Shown: positions 53,680-64,000 of the stretch, one piece after another | Layout of the letters: the number at the start of each line of letters is the position of its first letter | Position numbering within the stretch: the stretch's first letter is position 1 | NCBI RefSeq assembly: GCF_000497755.1 | Contig: NZ_AYOD01000001.1 | Coordinates: 1 to 64,000, forward strand | Source of the DNA: Aliihoeflea sp. 2WW | GTDB taxonomy: Bacteria; Pseudomonadota; Alphaproteobacteria; Rhizobiales; Rhizobiaceae | Direction of reading: 5' to 3' | Length of the DNA: 64,000 nt | Made by a program: the position numbers and the translations under genes | Notes under the pieces: generated by a model | The model's input: the letters and a program-made list of their open reading frames with translations, nothing else | Told to the model about the DNA's origin: nothing | Database searches by the model: none

Positions 53680-54732
53680 CTAGGCGACGACGAGGCGCGG
53701 CTCGCCGGCCTCGACCGTGCCGACGATCGCGGCGCGCGGATAGCCGGCTTCGCGAATGCGTGCCAAGAGGGCGTCCGCTTTGCCCGGCTCGACGGCGACG
53801 AGCAGTCCGCCCGATGTCTGCGGGTCGGTGAGGAGGTGGCGGCGCCAGTCTTCGAGACCGTCCGGCAGAACCACCTCGTCGCCATAGCTCTTCCAGTTGC
53901 GATGCGAGGCGCCGGTCACGAAACCCGACTGCGCCAGACGCTCGGCCTCGTCGAGGAAGGGCAGGGCGGCGAGGTCGAGAGTGAGCGTCGCGTTCGAGCC
54001 GCGGGCCATTTCGAGGCCGTGACCGAGGATGCCGAAACCGGTCACGTCGGTCATCGCATGAACGGCCTCGTCCGCGGCGAGCTCCGGTCCGATTCGATTC
54101 AAGAGGGTCGTCGAGGCGATCATCTCGTCGAGGCCCGCGCGGTCGAGCGCCGCCTTCTTGATCGCGGCCGAGTAGATGCCGACGCCGATCCCCTTGGTCA
54201 GGATCAGGACGTCGCCCGCCCGCGCCATGGAATTGCGCTTGACCTGCGCCGTCGGGCAGGTGCCGATCACCGCCAGGCCGTAGACGGGCTCGGGGCAGTC
54301 GATCGAATGTCCGCCGGCGACCGGAATTCCGGCCTCCACGCATATCGAGGCGCCGCCGGCGAGGACCTGGCGGATGTCTTCCGGGTTCATCTTGTCGATC
54401 GGCATGCCGACGATGGCGAGCGCGAAGATCGGTTTTCCGCCCATGGCATAGATGTCGGAGATCGCGTTCGTCGCGGCGATGCGGCCGAAGGCATGGGGAT
54501 CGTCGACCATCGGCATGAAGAAATCCGTCGTGGCGATGATCGAGGTGGTGCCGTCGAGATCCCAGACGGCGGCGTCGTCCGCCGTCTCCGTTCCGACGAG
54601 GAGACCGGCATAGGGACCGGCCTTCGGCATCCCGCTCAACAAATCTTGAAGAACGGCCGGCGCCAGCTTGCAGCCGCATCCGCCTCCATGGGCAAGACTG
54701 GTCAGGCGCGGTTTTTCGGTGCTGGCGTCCAT
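53680..54732 (-). CDS. selD: selenide, water dikinase (selenophosphate synthetase)
   Basis: A 350-residue enzyme that makes selenophosphate from selenide and ATP. The active-site segment is HGGGCGCK, with Cys19 and Lys22 matching E. coli Cys17 and Lys20; it is a Cys form, not itself a selenoprotein. Later ATP and metal residues are in [22 protein letters not shown] and [17 protein letters not shown] precedes ATG 54732 by 7 bases. It is divergent from fdhG and supplies the selenium donor used by SelA at 60758. Confidence 0.96.
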   Translation of the reverse strand: MDASTEKPRLTSLAHGGGCGCKLAPAVLQDLLSGMPKAGPYAGLLVGTETADDAAVWDLDGTTSIIATTDFFMPMVDDPHAFGRIAATNAISDIYAMGGKPIFALAIVGMPIDKMNPEDIRQVLAGGASICVEAGIPVAGGHSIDCPEPVYGLAVIGTCPTAQVKRNSMARAGDVLILTKGIGVGIYSAAIKKAALDRAGLDEMIASTTLLNRIGPELAADEAVHAMTDVTGFGILGHGLEMARGSNATLTLDLAALPFLDEAERLAQSGFVTGASHRNWKSYGDEVVLPDGLEDWRRHLLTDPQTSGGLLVAVEPGKADALLARIREAGYPRAAIVGTVEAGEPRLVVA

Positions 54733-54848
54733 CTTCTACCTCCTCGGTCTCATACTTTCGAAGCATATCCTTTATCGTTTCAAGCAAAGCCGTGCATCCC
54801 CGACCTTTGATGTATTTAATATGATAAAAACACTCATGTTTTAGTGCT

Positions 54849-54877
54849 TTGACACAACTTGGGCGCGACTGTAACGT
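54849..54877 (+). promoter_or_regulatory. sigma-70-type promoter of the fdh-sel operon
   Basis: TTGACA (54849-54854), a 17-base spacer and TAACGT (54872-54877), 55 bases before the fdhG ATG. An A+T-rich segment with AAAACA-CTCA-TGTTTT (54827-54842) lies just upstream and may bind a regulator. Confidence 0.6.
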
Positions 54878-54931
54878 TTCACGCGAGAATGAATCCGGGA
54901 TTCCGGGAACAGGCAGGGAGGAGGCTTCCGC

Positions 54932-57900
54932 ATGAATATGGAACTCTCACGCCGCAGCTTTCTGAAGGGCGCGGGCGCGGGTGTCGCAGCAACGACACTT
55001 GGCGCCTTCGGCTTCGGGGAAGCGGAAGCGGCGTTCGTCGAGGGGCTGCGGCCCTACAAGCTCGCCGGGACGACGGAGACGCGCAACACCTGCCCGTATT
55101 GCTCCGTCGCCTGCGGCGTCATCATCTATTCGAAGGGTGATCTGACGCAGGGTACCGCGGAAGCGATCCACCTCGAGGGCGATGTCGATCATCCGACCAA
55201 TCGCGGAACGCTTTGCCCGAAGGGCGCGGCGCTGCTCGACTTCATCAAGGCCGATACCCGCCTCATGAACCCGAAGGTTCGCCGTCCCGGCTCGAACGCC
55301 TTCGAGGAGATTTCGTGGGACGAGGCGATCGACGGCATCGCACGCCACATGAAGGACGATCGCGACGCCAATTTCATCGAACGCAACATGGATGGCGTTC
55401 CGGTGAATCGCTGGACGACGACCGGCTTCCTGGCCGCGTCCGCGACGACGAACGAGACCGCGTTTTTGACCTACAAGGCCGTTCGCTCGGCCGGCATGGT
55501 GGCTTTCGACAACCAAGCGAGAGTCTGACACGGCCCCACGGTGTCCAGTCTGGGCCCAACTTTCGGTCGTGGTGCAATGACGAATTCGTGGACCGACATT
55601 CGGAACACGGATCTGGTCGTGATCATGGGCGGCAATGCCGCAGAAGCGCATCCTTGCGGCTTCAAATGGGTGACGGAGGCGAAAGCCAACCGCGGCGCCA
55701 AGCTCATCGTCGTCGATCCGCGCTACACGCGCTCGGCCTCGGTCGCGGATTATTACGCGCCGATCCGGCAGGGCTCGGACATCGCGTTCCTGCTCGGCGT
55801 CATCAAATACTGCATCGACAACGACAAGGTGCAGTGGGACTACGTCAACGCGTTCACCAATGCGGCCTACATCGTCAAGGAGGGCTTCGCCTATCAGGAC
55901 GGCCTCTTCACCGGCTATGACCCGGAAAAGCGCGAATATGACCGCGCGACCTGGGATTACGAGATCGGCGAGGACGGCTTCGTCGTCATGGACGAGACGC
56001 TGCAAAATCCCCGTTGCGTGTGGAACATGCTCAAGGAGCATATCGCCATCTACACGCCGGAGATGGTGGAGCGCATCTGCGGCACGCCTCAGGAGAAGTT
56101 CCTGAAGGTTGCCGAGATGATCTCGGAATGCTCGACGCCGACCAAGACGATGACGTCGATGTATGCGCTGGGCTGGACCCAGCACTCCAAGGGTTCGCAG
56201 AACATCCGCTCGATGGCGATGTTGCAGTTGATCCTCGGCAATATCGGCGTGCGCGGCGGCGGCATGAATGCGCTGCGCGGGCACTCCAACATCCAGGGTC
56301 TGACCGATATCGGCCTGATGTCGAACCTGATCCCGGGCTATCTCAACATCCCGACCGAAAGGGAAGTGGACTACCCGACCTATATTTCGAGCCGCGGCTT
56401 CAAGCCGCTACGACCGAACCAGGTCAGCTACTGGCAGAACTATCCGAAGTTCTTCGTGTCCTTCATGAAGGCGATGTGGGGCACGGCCGCGACGCCGGAA
56501 AACAGCTTCGCCTACGACTATCTGCCCAAGCTCGACCTGCCGGCCTATGACGTGCTGCGCGCGTTCGAGATGATGGATCAGGGGCAGATGTTCGGCTACT
56601 TCTGCCAGGGCTTCAATCCGCTGCTCTCGTTCCCGGATCGGGGCAAGATCACGCGGTCGCTCTCGAAGCTGAAATATCTGGTGGTGATGGACCCGCTGGA
56701 GACGGAAACAGCCCGTTTCTGGGAGAATCACGGCGAGTTCAACGACGTGGATTCGGCGTCGATCGAGACCGAGGTCTATCAGCTCCCGACGAGCTGCTTT
56801 GCCGAGGACGAGGGCGCGCTGGTCAATTCCGGGCGCTGGCTGCAATGGCACTGGCCGGCGCAGAACCTGCCGGGGCAAGCCAAGCACGACACCTGGATCA
56901 TGGCGCAGATACATCTGAAGCTGAAGCAGCTCTATCAGGAAGAGGGCGGCAAGTTCCCCGACCCGATCCTGAACCTGCACTGGCCCTATGCCGATCCGGG
57001 CGACCCGAAGGCGGACGAGATCGCCCGCGAATTGAACGGCTATGCCGTCGAGACGCTGCGCGATCCCAACGATCCGACCAAGGTTACGGTCGAGGCAGGG
57101 CAGCAGGTGCCGGGCTTCGCCGCGCTGCGAGACGACGGCTCCACGGCCGCCGGCTGCTGGATCTATTCCGGCTGCTACAACCAGAACGGCAACAACATGG
57201 CGCGGCGGGACAATTCCGACCCCGACGCGACCGGCGCCTATCTGAACTGGGCATTCGCCTGGCCGGCCAACCGGCGCATCCTCTACAACCGCGCCTCGGC
57301 CGATCTCGACGGAAAGGCGTGGGACCCCGAGCGCAAGCTCATCGAGTGGGACGGCGAGAAGTGGGCGGGCTACGACGTGCCCGACATTCCGCCGACATCG
57401 AACCCGCGCGATGTCGGTCCGTTCATCATGAACCCGGAGGGGCAGTCGCGGCTGTTCTCGAGGGGCATGATGCGCGACGGGCCATTCCCGGCGCATTACG
57501 AGCCGTTCGAATCGCCCGTGGTCAACGTCGTCGCGCCCGCCATCCGGGGCAATCCGGTGGCGCGCGTGTTTGAAAGCGACCGCGCGACATTCGGCGATGC
57601 GGAGGAGTTCCCCTATGCGGCGACGTCCTACCGCCTCACCGAGCACTTCCACTACTGGACGAAGCACGTCTGGGTGAACGCTGTTCTCCAGCCCGAGTTC
57701 TTCGTCGAGATATCGGAAGAACTCGCGGCGGAACGGGGCATCGAGAAAGGCGGCTGGTGCCGGGTCTGGAACAAGCGTGGATCGGTGCAGGCGAAAGCCG
57801 TCGTCACCAAGCGCATCCAGCCTTTGATCTGCGACGGCAAGCCCGTCCACATCGTCGGCATCCCGCTCCACTGGGGTTTCACCGGCGCGGCCAAGAACGG

Positions 57901-58012
57901 CATGGGACCAAATTCGCTGACCCCGTTCGTGGGCGACGCGAATATCGAAACGCCGGAGTTCAAGGCATTTCTCGTGAACATCGAGCCGTCCAGCGGCCCG
58001 GCAACGGCATAA
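54932..58012 (+). CDS. fdhG: formate dehydrogenase-N alpha subunit, selenocysteine-containing
   Basis: A 1026-residue molybdopterin selenoenzyme that oxidises formate in the periplasm. A Tat signal ([21 protein letters not shown]) opens the protein. The 4Fe-4S cluster uses Cys54, Cys57, Cys61 and Cys95. The in-frame UGA at 55526-55528 is codon 199, in the context NQARV-U-HGPTV that matches FdnG (Sec196 in E. coli). A SECIS-like hairpin follows the codon. The two halves, read singly as 54932-55528 and 55541-58012, are one gene. It heads the operon fdhG-fdhH-fdhI-fdhE-selA-SEL1-selB. Confidence 0.97.
55526..55557 (+). promoter_or_regulatory. selenocysteine UGA and bacterial SECIS hairpin
   Basis: The UGA at 55526-55528 is followed, 11 bases on, by a hairpin at 55540-55557. 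The 5' strand is GG, bulged U, GUCC; the loop is AGUCU; the 3' strand is GGGCCC. The bulged U and AG(G)UCU-type loop resemble the SelB-binding part of E. coli fdhF and fdnG SECIS elements. Confidence 0.85.
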
Positions 58013-58025
58013 GGGAGGAGAGACC

Positions 58026-59003
58026 ATGACCATCAACGTCAATCCGCCCGTCGCGCCGGATACCGCCATGCAGATGGGACCGCAGGATTATATCCGGCGG
58101 TCCGCCTCCTCGGTGCCGGCGCCCGCGCGCCAGCTCGAGGCGGTCGCCAAGCTCATCGACGTGTCGAAATGCATCGGCTGCAAGGCCTGCCAGTCGGCCT
58201 GTCTCGAGTGGAACGACCTGCGCGAGGAAGTCGGCGTCAATGCGGGCGTCTACGACAATCCGCACGATCTGACGCCGAACACGTTCACGCTGATGCGCTT
58301 CACCGAATGGGTGAACCCCGAGACCGACAATCTCGAATGGCTGATCCGCAAGGATGGCTGCATGCACTGCGCCGATCCGGGCTGCCTCAAGGCCTGTCCC
58401 GCGCCCGGCGCGATCGTGCAGTATTCGAACGGCGTCGTCGACTTCGTGAAGGAAAACTGCATCGGCTGCGGCTATTGCGTGAAGGGCTGTCCGTTCGACA
58501 TCCCACGCATCTCCAAGGTCGACAACCGCTCCTACAAGTGCACGCTCTGCTCCGACCGCATCGCAGTCGGCCAGGGGCCGGCCTGCGCCAAGGCATGCCC
58601 GACCAAGGCGATCGTCTTCGGCACCAAGGAGGAAATGAAGGCGCATGCGGCCGAGCGCATCGAGGATCTGAAGTCGCGCGGCTATGCCAATGCCGGGCTC
58701 TACGATCCGCCGGGCGTGGGCGGGACGCATGTGATGTACGTGCTGCATCACGCCGACAAGCCGTCCATCTATGCCGGCCTGCCGGACGATCCGCGCATTT
58801 CTCCGCTGGTCGAAGCGTGGAAAGGGGTCACCAAATATGCCGGCTTTGCCGTCATGGGCATCGCGGCGGCTGCCGGCGTGCTGCACATGGCGATCTCCGG
58901 TCGCAACCGCGTCACCGTCGAGGATGACGAGGAGGCGCGCCGCCTGACGGCGGTGGCTCCGGGCGCGGCGCCGCTCGATCCGAGCAAGGAGACCCTGTCA
59001 TGA
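58026..59003 (+). CDS. fdhH: formate dehydrogenase-N beta subunit (four 4Fe-4S clusters)
   Basis: A 325-residue electron-transfer subunit. Cys motifs for four 4Fe-4S clusters are seen: [40 protein letters not shown] and CTLCSDR...CAKACP. A C-terminal hydrophobic segment (residues about 278-299, [21 protein letters not shown]) anchors it to the membrane, where it passes electrons from FdhG to the cytochrome b subunit. The start of the gamma gene overlaps its stop by 4 bases. Confidence 0.95.
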   Translation: MTINVNPPVAPDTAMQMGPQDYIRRSASSVPAPARQLEAVAKLIDVSKCIGCKACQSACLEWNDLREEVGVNAGVYDNPHDLTPNTFTLMRFTEWVNPETDNLEWLIRKDGCMHCADPGCLKACPAPGAIVQYSNGVVDFVKENCIGCGYCVKGCPFDIPRISKVDNRSYKCTLCSDRIAVGQGPACAKACPTKAIVFGTKEEMKAHAAERIEDLKSRGYANAGLYDPPGVGGTHVMYVLHHADKPSIYAGLPDDPRISPLVEAWKGVTKYAGFAVMGIAAAAGVLHMAISGRNRVTVEDDEEARRLTAVAPGAAPLDPSKETLS

Positions 59004-59746
59004 CGGACAGCACGCTGCATGGGCGTCCGGCTCCGCAGGTGACCAAGGCCGACATCGACCGCGGCGACCGGCTTCACGTCGGTCGCGAGGTCGTCGTCGA
59101 CCGCTATACGAAATGGGCGCGGGTCAATCACTGGATCACGGCGATCAGCCTGATCCTGCTCGCGCTCTCGGGGCTCGCCCTGTTCCATCCGTCGCTCTAC
59201 TGGCTGACCGCGCTTTTCGGCGGCGGCCAGTGGACGCGCGCGATCCATCCGTGGATCGGCGTGGTGCTGTTCGTCTCCTTTGCGGGCCTGTTCATCCGGT
59301 TCTTCCGATTGAACCTGCCGCGCCGGGAAGATGCGCAATGGGCGGCCCATATCGGCGACGTGCTCAAGGGCGACGAGGAAAAGCTGCCAGAAGTCGGCAA
59401 GTACAATGCCGGGCAGAAATTCGTCTTCTGGGCGATGTCGATCCTGATCACGATCCTGATCGTGTCGGGGCTGGCCGTCTGGGAGCGGTATTTCTCGCAG
59501 TATCTGACCGTTCCGCAGCTTCGCGTGGCGATGCTCGTCCATTCGATGGCGGCGGTGGCCATCATCTGCGTGTGGATCATCCACGTCTATGCGGCCTTCT
59601 GGGTCGAGGGCACGCTTCGTGCCATGACACGCGGCAACGTGTCCGGCGGCTGGGCGTGGCGGCATCACCGCAAATGGCTGCGCGCGCTCGCCACCTATGG
59701 CAAGCGCGACGACCAGAGCCCGGACGGACGCGGTCCCGCGACCTGA
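59000..59746 (+). CDS. fdhI: formate dehydrogenase-N gamma subunit (cytochrome b556)
   Basis: A 248-residue membrane cytochrome with four hydrophobic helices. Heme-ligand His residues are seen in [43 protein letters not shown]. It passes electrons to quinone. It overlaps the beta gene by 4 bases. Two contiguous palindromes lie between it and fdhE. Confidence 0.94.
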   Translation: MTDSTLHGRPAPQVTKADIDRGDRLHVGREVVVDRYTKWARVNHWITAISLILLALSGLALFHPSLYWLTALFGGGQWTRAIHPWIGVVLFVSFAGLFIRFFRLNLPRREDAQWAAHIGDVLKGDEEKLPEVGKYNAGQKFVFWAMSILITILIVSGLAVWERYFSQYLTVPQLRVAMLVHSMAAVAIICVWIIHVYAAFWVEGTLRAMTRGNVSGGWAWRHHRKWLRALATYGKRDDQSPDGRGPAT

Positions 59747-59761
59747 CGGAACGCGAACTCA

Positions 59762-59801
59762 TGCCCGGCGTGACACGACGCCGGGCAGCATTCTAGAATG
59801 C
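59762..59801 (+). repeat. two adjoining palindromes between fdhI and fdhE
   Basis: TGCCCGGCGT (59762-59771) pairs with ACGCCGGGCA (59778-59787) around GACACG. A perfect 14-base palindrome, GCATTCTAGAATGC (59788-59801), abuts it directly. No T-run follows. It may tune expression of the accessory genes relative to the enzyme subunits. Confidence 0.6.
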
Positions 59802-59832
59802 CGCGTAGCCCGTGCGGCTCGTGGAGGATTTC

Positions 59833-60750
59833 ATGGCGCGTCGAATTCCCGTCAAGGGAGACATCACCGCGATCGGCGAGGTTCGCACCCCGCCGGCTGC
59901 TCGCGTGCCGGACCCGGTGCGGCTGTTCGAGCGGCGGGCCCGGCGGTTCGGCGAACTTGCCCAGCCGGAGGGCATCGGTCCTTATCTCGGCTTTCTTGCC
60001 GGCATCGCCGCCGCGCAGCAGGAACTCGCGCAGGAGCTTCCCGCGCCCGCGCTCGCCGATCCCGGTTCGGTCAAACGCTCACTCGAACATTCGATGCCGC
60101 CGCTCGACCGCGCGGCCTTTCGCCCCGACGAGGAGTTTCGCTCGCTGAGCGAGCGGCTGTTCGGCAAGATCGAAGCGGTCGGCAAGCCCGCGGCGGCAAA
60201 GAACGCACTGTCCTCGGTGCGAAAGGCTGACGCGTCGCGCTTCGAGGCGATGGTTGCCAACCTGCTCGCCGATGCCGTTCCAGCCGAAGCGATGGCCGAA
60301 CATGCCTATGTCGCCGCCGCGTTGCAGCTTCACTTCGTCCGCGCCGCGTCGCTCCTGCCCGAACGTGAGCTGAAATCGGTCGGAAACGGCGCTTGTCCCG
60401 CCTGCGGCGGCCCTCCGGTCGCCTCGGTCATCGTCGCCTGGCCGCAGGCCGGCGGAACGCGCTACTGCGCCTGCGCGCTTTGCTCCACGCTCTGGCACCA
60501 TGTGCGCATCAAATGCGCGATCTGCTCGTCCACCAAGGGCATCAAGTATCAGGAAATCGCGGACGGGCCGGGCACGATCAAGGCCGAAACATGCGACGAG
60601 TGCGGCTGCTACGTGAAGATCCTGAACCAGCAGCAGGACGCCTCGCTCGAGCCGCTGGCCGACGATGTGGGTAGCCTCGGCGTCGATCTCCTGATGCGCG
60701 AGACGCAGTTCCGACGCGGCGCGTTCAATCCGTTCCTGCTGGGATACTAG
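59833..60750 (+). CDS. fdhE: formate dehydrogenase accessory protein FdhE
   Basis: A 305-residue cytoplasmic maturation factor for formate dehydrogenase. Cys pairs that bind iron or zinc are seen in GACPACGGPP, CACALCS, CAICSSTKGI and CDECGCYVK. GGAGG is 5 bases before ATG 59833, which fixes the start; an upstream ATG at 59812 is rejected. It is followed 8 bases later by selA. FdhD, the sulfurtransferase normally also needed, is not in the window. Confidence 0.94.
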   Translation: MARRIPVKGDITAIGEVRTPPAARVPDPVRLFERRARRFGELAQPEGIGPYLGFLAGIAAAQQELAQELPAPALADPGSVKRSLEHSMPPLDRAAFRPDEEFRSLSERLFGKIEAVGKPAAAKNALSSVRKADASRFEAMVANLLADAVPAEAMAEHAYVAAALQLHFVRAASLLPERELKSVGNGACPACGGPPVASVIVAWPQAGGTRYCACALCSTLWHHVRIKCAICSSTKGIKYQEIADGPGTIKAETCDECGCYVKILNQQQDASLEPLADDVGSLGVDLLMRETQFRRGAFNPFLLGY

Positions 60751-60757
60751 TCCTGCG

Positions 60758-62158
60758 ATGAACGAGAGCTTCCGCGCCATCCCGTCGGTAGATGCCGTGC
60801 TGAAATCGCCAGCCGGGCAGGCGGCGATCGATCGGTTCGGGCGCACGGAGGCGACCGCGCGCATACGCCTCGTTCTCGATGCCGAGCGCCAATCCGCGCG
60901 CGAGGGGCGTGCGCTGCGCGATGCGCAGGCCATCGCCGCGCTGGCACTTTGGCAACTGGAAGCGGCGTCCGGATCATCGCTGAGGCCTGTCTTCAACCTC
61001 ACCGGCACGGTGCTTCACACCAATCTCGGCCGCGCGCTGCTCGCCGAGGCCGCAATCGAGGCGGCGACGGAAGCGATGCGCGATGCAACCGCGCTCGAAT
61101 TCGACCTTGCGACCGGCAAGCGCGGCGAGCGCGACGATCATCTGCGCGATCTCGTCTGCGAACTGACCGGCGCGGAAGACGCGACGCTCGTCAACAACAA
61201 CGCCGCTGCCGTGCTCATCGTGCTGAACACGCTCGCCGGCAATGGCGGCGGGGCCGTGGTCTCGCGCGGCGAACTGATCGAGATCGGCGGCGCGTTTCGC
61301 ATGCCCGACATCATGGCCCGGGCCGGCGCGCGGCTGGTCGAGGTTGGCACGACGAACCGGACCCACGAGAAGGACTATCGCGCAGCGCTCGACACCGGCG
61401 ACATCGCGTTGATCCTCAAGGTTCACACATCGAACTATCGCATTGAAGGATTTACGAAGGAGGTCGATGCGCCTTCGCTCGCAGCGCTTGCGCGGGCGGC
61501 TAAGGTGCCGCTCGTCAACGATCTCGGCTCCGGCACGCTGGTCGATCTTGCACGATGGGGCCTGCGGCGTGAGCCGACGGTGCGGGAAGCGGTCGCCGAG
61601 GGCGCCGACATCGTCACTTTTTCCGGTGACAAGCTGCTGGGCGGTCCGCAGGCGGGCTTCATAGTCGGTCGCAGGCATCTGATTGCCGCGATCAACCGCA
61701 ACCCGATGAAGCGCGCGTTGCGCGTCGACAAGCTGCGGCTCGCCGCGCTGGAGGCGACGCTGAAGCTCTATCGCGACCCCGATCGTCTCGCCGAACGCCT
61801 GCCGACCCTTCGTCTGCTGGCGCGCAGCCAGGCGGAGATCGCCGGGATGGCGACCGCGATCCTGCCGGATGTGCGCGCGGCGGTTGGGCCGTTCTACACG
61901 GTCGAGATCGTCGATTGCGGAAGCCAGATCGGCTCGGGCGCACTTCCGCTCGACACGCTGGCTTCCTCGGCGCTCGCCATTCGCGCTGTTGACGGCAGTG
62001 GCTCGGCGCTCGACCGGCTGGCCGCGGCGTTGCGCGCGCTGCCGGTGCCGGTCATCGGGCGGATCGCCGATGGCGCTCTGCTGCTCGACTTGCGGTGCCT
62101 GGAAGATGCGCCCCGCTTTATCGCCAATCTCCGGGGTCTTGCCGATGGGCTGGCTTGA
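60758..62158 (+). CDS. selA: L-seryl-tRNA(Sec) selenium transferase
   Basis: A 466-residue PLP enzyme that converts seryl-tRNA(Sec) to selenocysteinyl-tRNA(Sec) using selenophosphate. The PLP lysine is Lys292 in TFSGDKLLGGPQAG; NLTGTVLHTNLGRALL is the family N-terminal signature. Its stop overlaps the SEL1-repeat gene by 14 bases. With selD at 53680 and selB at 62915, the selenocysteine machinery is nearly complete here. Confidence 0.96.
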   Translation: MNESFRAIPSVDAVLKSPAGQAAIDRFGRTEATARIRLVLDAERQSAREGRALRDAQAIAALALWQLEAASGSSLRPVFNLTGTVLHTNLGRALLAEAAIEAATEAMRDATALEFDLATGKRGERDDHLRDLVCELTGAEDATLVNNNAAAVLIVLNTLAGNGGGAVVSRGELIEIGGAFRMPDIMARAGARLVEVGTTNRTHEKDYRAALDTGDIALILKVHTSNYRIEGFTKEVDAPSLAALARAAKVPLVNDLGSGTLVDLARWGLRREPTVREAVAEGADIVTFSGDKLLGGPQAGFIVGRRHLIAAINRNPMKRALRVDKLRLAALEATLKLYRDPDRLAERLPTLRLLARSQAEIAGMATAILPDVRAAVGPFYTVEIVDCGSQIGSGALPLDTLASSALAIRAVDGSGSALDRLAAALRALPVPVIGRIADGALLLDLRCLEDAPRFIANLRGLADGLA

Positions 62159-62918
62159 CCGCTTCCGGCGCGTTTCGGAGCCGGAACGCGATCCGATGGA
62201 CGAAGCACTTCGCTCGGCAAAAGAAGGTGACTTCCAGGCCGCACTCGCCATCTGGGAGCCACTGGCGCGGGCCGGCAATGCGCGCGCGCAAAACAACATC
62301 GCCGCCTGCTTTTCCGGCGGTCACGGACTTGCGGAAAATCCCGAACTGGCCGCAAAATGGCTCAAGCTGTCCGCAGCGCAGGGCGATCCGGTCGGCCAGC
62401 GCAATCTGGCGACGTTGCATTTTCGCGGCGAGGGGGTCGAACAGGACGAGGCGGAGGCGATGCGGCTCTATCGCCTCGCCGCCGATCAGGGCGACGCGAC
62501 GGCGCAGGACATGTATTCCTGGATGCTTGCCGACCACGAGGACTACGCAGCATCGCTCGCCTATGCCGAGCGCGCTGCCGCGCAGGGCGTGGCGGCGTCG
62601 ATGACGCGGATCGGCAACCTTCACCACAATGCACTCGGCGTCGAGCGCGATGCGGGCGTTGCCGCAGAATGGTGGCGCAAGGCTGCGATGCTGGGCGAGG
62701 CGGACGGGCAGGCGATGCTCGGCGCGGCGCACATCACCGGTGCGGGCGTGCCCCGCGACCCGGTCGCCGCGCTTGTCTGGCTGCTGCGCGCGCGCGACGG
62801 CGGCTCGAAGCTGGCGCACAACTTCATCCCCGCCGCAATTGCCGTTCTGTCGCCCGAGGAGCGCGAGGCGGCCAAGTTGCGCGCGGATCGCCCGTTGCTC
62901 GACGAGGGCGAGGCATGA
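62145..62918 (+). CDS. SEL1/TPR-repeat protein between selA and selB
   Basis: A 257-residue helical-repeat protein with about five SEL1-like units, such as [25 protein letters not shown] and [21 protein letters not shown]. There is no signal peptide, so it is cytoplasmic. It overlaps selA by 14 bases and selB by 4, so it is translationally locked into the selenium operon. Function is unknown; a scaffold for SelA or SelB is only a guess. ATG 62145 is chosen because a longer frame upstream reads inside selA. Confidence 0.88.
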   Translation: MGWLDRFRRVSEPERDPMDEALRSAKEGDFQAALAIWEPLARAGNARAQNNIAACFSGGHGLAENPELAAKWLKLSAAQGDPVGQRNLATLHFRGEGVEQDEAEAMRLYRLAADQGDATAQDMYSWMLADHEDYAASLAYAERAAAQGVAASMTRIGNLHHNALGVERDAGVAAEWWRKAAMLGEADGQAMLGAAHITGAGVPRDPVAALVWLLRARDGGSKLAHNFIPAAIAVLSPEEREAAKLRADRPLLDEGEA

Positions 62919-64000
62919 TCGTCGGCACGGCGGGCCATATCGACCACGGCAAGACGTCGCTCGTGCGTGCGCTGACGGGTGTCGAGACCGACCGGCTGAA
63001 GGAAGAAAAGGCGCGGGGCATCTCGATCGACCTTGGCTTCGCCTACCGCACGCTGGCGAACGGCGCGCGGATCGGCTTCATCGACGTGCCGGGCCATGAG
63101 CGCTTCATCCACACCATGCTGGCGGGCGCCGGAGGAATCGATTTCGCGCTGCTGGTGGTCGCGGCCGATGACGGCGTGATGCCGCAGACCCGCGAGCATC
63201 TGGCGATCCTCGATTTGCTCGGCGTCTCGCGCGGTATCGTCGCGATCACCAAGGCCGATCTTGCCGGCGAGGACCGGCTGCTCGCCGTCGAGATCGAGAT
63301 CGAGACGCTGCTCGCGGGAAGTTCGCTCGAGGGCGCGCACGTGCTGGCGGTTTCGAGCGCGACGGGGCTGCGGGTCGCCGAGCTCGAGGCAAGGCTGGCC
63401 GAGGCCGCGCTCGCCATCGGACGGCGCAATGCAGACGGCCGCTTTCGGTTGGCGGTCGACCGGGCCTTCACCATCCAGGGCGCTGGTACGGTGGTGACCG
63501 GGACGGTCCTTTCCGGCGAGATCGGCGTCGGGGATCAGGTCGTCGTCAGTCCGCGCGGGCTTCAGGCACGTGTGCGCTCGATCCACGCGCAGAACGAGAA
63601 GGCCGAGCGCGGCCGGGCGGGCGACCGCTGCGCGCTCAATCTGGCCGGCGAAGGGATCGGCCGCGATGCGGTCGCGCGGGGCGACATGGTCGTCGATCCG
63701 GGCCTGCATGCGCCGACGGCGCGGATCGACGCCGAACTGAGCATTCTCGCTGGCGAGCCGAAACCGATCGGCCAGTGGTTCCCCGTTCATCTGCACCATG
63801 CCTCCTGCGAGGTGCCCGCGCGCATCGTGCTCCTGCAGGATGCACCGATCGCGCCCGGAGGTCAGGCGATCGTCCAGCTTGTGCTGGACCGCCCGATTTC
63901 GGCGGCGGTGGGTGACCGCTTCGTCGTTCGCGACACGTCCGCCCGGCGCACGATCGGCGGCGGCCGGTTTCTCGATTTGCGCGCGCCTGCACGACGGCGG
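62915..64000 (+). CDS. selB: selenocysteine-specific elongation factor, 5' part (runs off the window)
   Basis: 362 codons of SelB are present; the gene continues past 64000. GTPase motifs are G1 [10 protein letters not shown]3 DVPGHE and G4 TKAD, followed by the EF-Tu-like domains 2 and 3. The C-terminal winged helices that bind the SECIS hairpin are beyond the window. Its ATG overlaps the SEL1 gene's stop by 4 bases (ATGA). The factor brings selenocysteinyl-tRNA to the UGA of fdhG. Confidence 0.96.
   Translation, partial: MIVGTAGHIDHGKTSLVRALTGVETDRLKEEKARGISIDLGFAYRTLANGARIGFIDVPGHERFIHTMLAGAGGIDFALLVVAADDGVMPQTREHLAILDLLGVSRGIVAITKADLAGEDRLLAVEIEIETLLAGSSLEGAHVLAVSSATGLRVAELEARLAEAALAIGRRNADGRFRLAVDRAFTIQGAGTVVTGTVLSGEIGVGDQVVVSPRGLQARVRSIHAQNEKAERGRAGDRCALNLAGEGIGRDAVARGDMVVDPGLHAPTARIDAELSILAGEPKPIGQWFPVHLHHASCEVPARIVLLQDAPIAPGGQAIVQLVLDRPISAAVGDRFVVRDTSARRTIGGGRFLDLRAPARRR

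Noticed and set aside
54932-55528. fdhG broken by a frameshift or nonsense mutation
   Set aside because: The UGA is at the conserved selenocysteine position, the frame is unchanged and the Sec machinery is adjacent.

Overview
The window reads as a high-G+C alphaproteobacterial chromosome segment, most likely Hyphomicrobiales (Rhizobiales, Phyllobacteriaceae/Aurantimonadaceae-like). Pointers are the adenosylcobalamin-dependent ribonucleotide reductase, the TAXI-type TRAP transporters with fused permeases, the ChrR-like cupin, the dispersed palindromic intergenic repeats and the overall protein style. It opens with the last 20 nt of an initiator tRNA-fMet and closes inside selB. No prophage, insertion sequence or CRISPR array was seen.

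1-16,200: mixed housekeeping. An SDR, a ParB-like domain protein, an EamA permease, a GIY-YIG protein, a low-G+C truncated gene that may be a remnant of a defence-type protein, nrdJ with an upstream NrdR box, a PiT phosphate transporter, a Nudix hydrolase, gpt, a methyltransferase/DUF2156 pair, a universal stress protein, a CinA-like protein, an alpha/beta hydrolase and a small lipoprotein. 16,100-24,400: tRNA-Leu, a first TAXI-TRAP transporter, adenine deaminase, TrkH and threonine dehydratase. 24,700-31,400: DEAD-box helicase, MFS transporters, a hydrolase, an SDR and a ChrR-like cupin. 31,500-34,650: a tight cysK-alaX-sseA-GNAT operon. 34,700-39,300: alanine dehydrogenase with a divergent Lrp regulator, a VapBC module with its operator, and a Tat-exported CpdB. 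39,500-46,500: a phrB-FAD oxidoreductase-DUF1365-cfa operon, a methyltransferase with glutaminase, and tRNA-Ser.

46,800-52,850 is a coherent catabolic operon: a TetR regulator with an operator-like palindrome, a TAXI solute-binding protein, a fused TRAP permease, then LigI-, GalB- and LigK-type enzymes. Together these would import 2-pyrone-4,6-dicarboxylate (or a close relative) and convert it to pyruvate and oxaloacetate. 52,970-64,000 is a selenium island: a secreted acidic protein, selD, then fdhG (with an in-frame UGA and a SECIS-like hairpin), fdhH, fdhI, fdhE, selA, a SEL1-repeat gene and selB. selC is not in the window.

The most interesting signals are: (i) the TAXI-TRAP/PDC operon; (ii) a full-length ChrR homologue that has lost the zinc ligands of its anti-sigma domain but kept its cupin site; and (iii) two GATCC-N18-TA promoter-like elements, one before that gene and one before the photolyase/Cfa operon, suggesting a shared photo-oxidative stress (ECF sigma) regulon whose sigma gene is not in the window.
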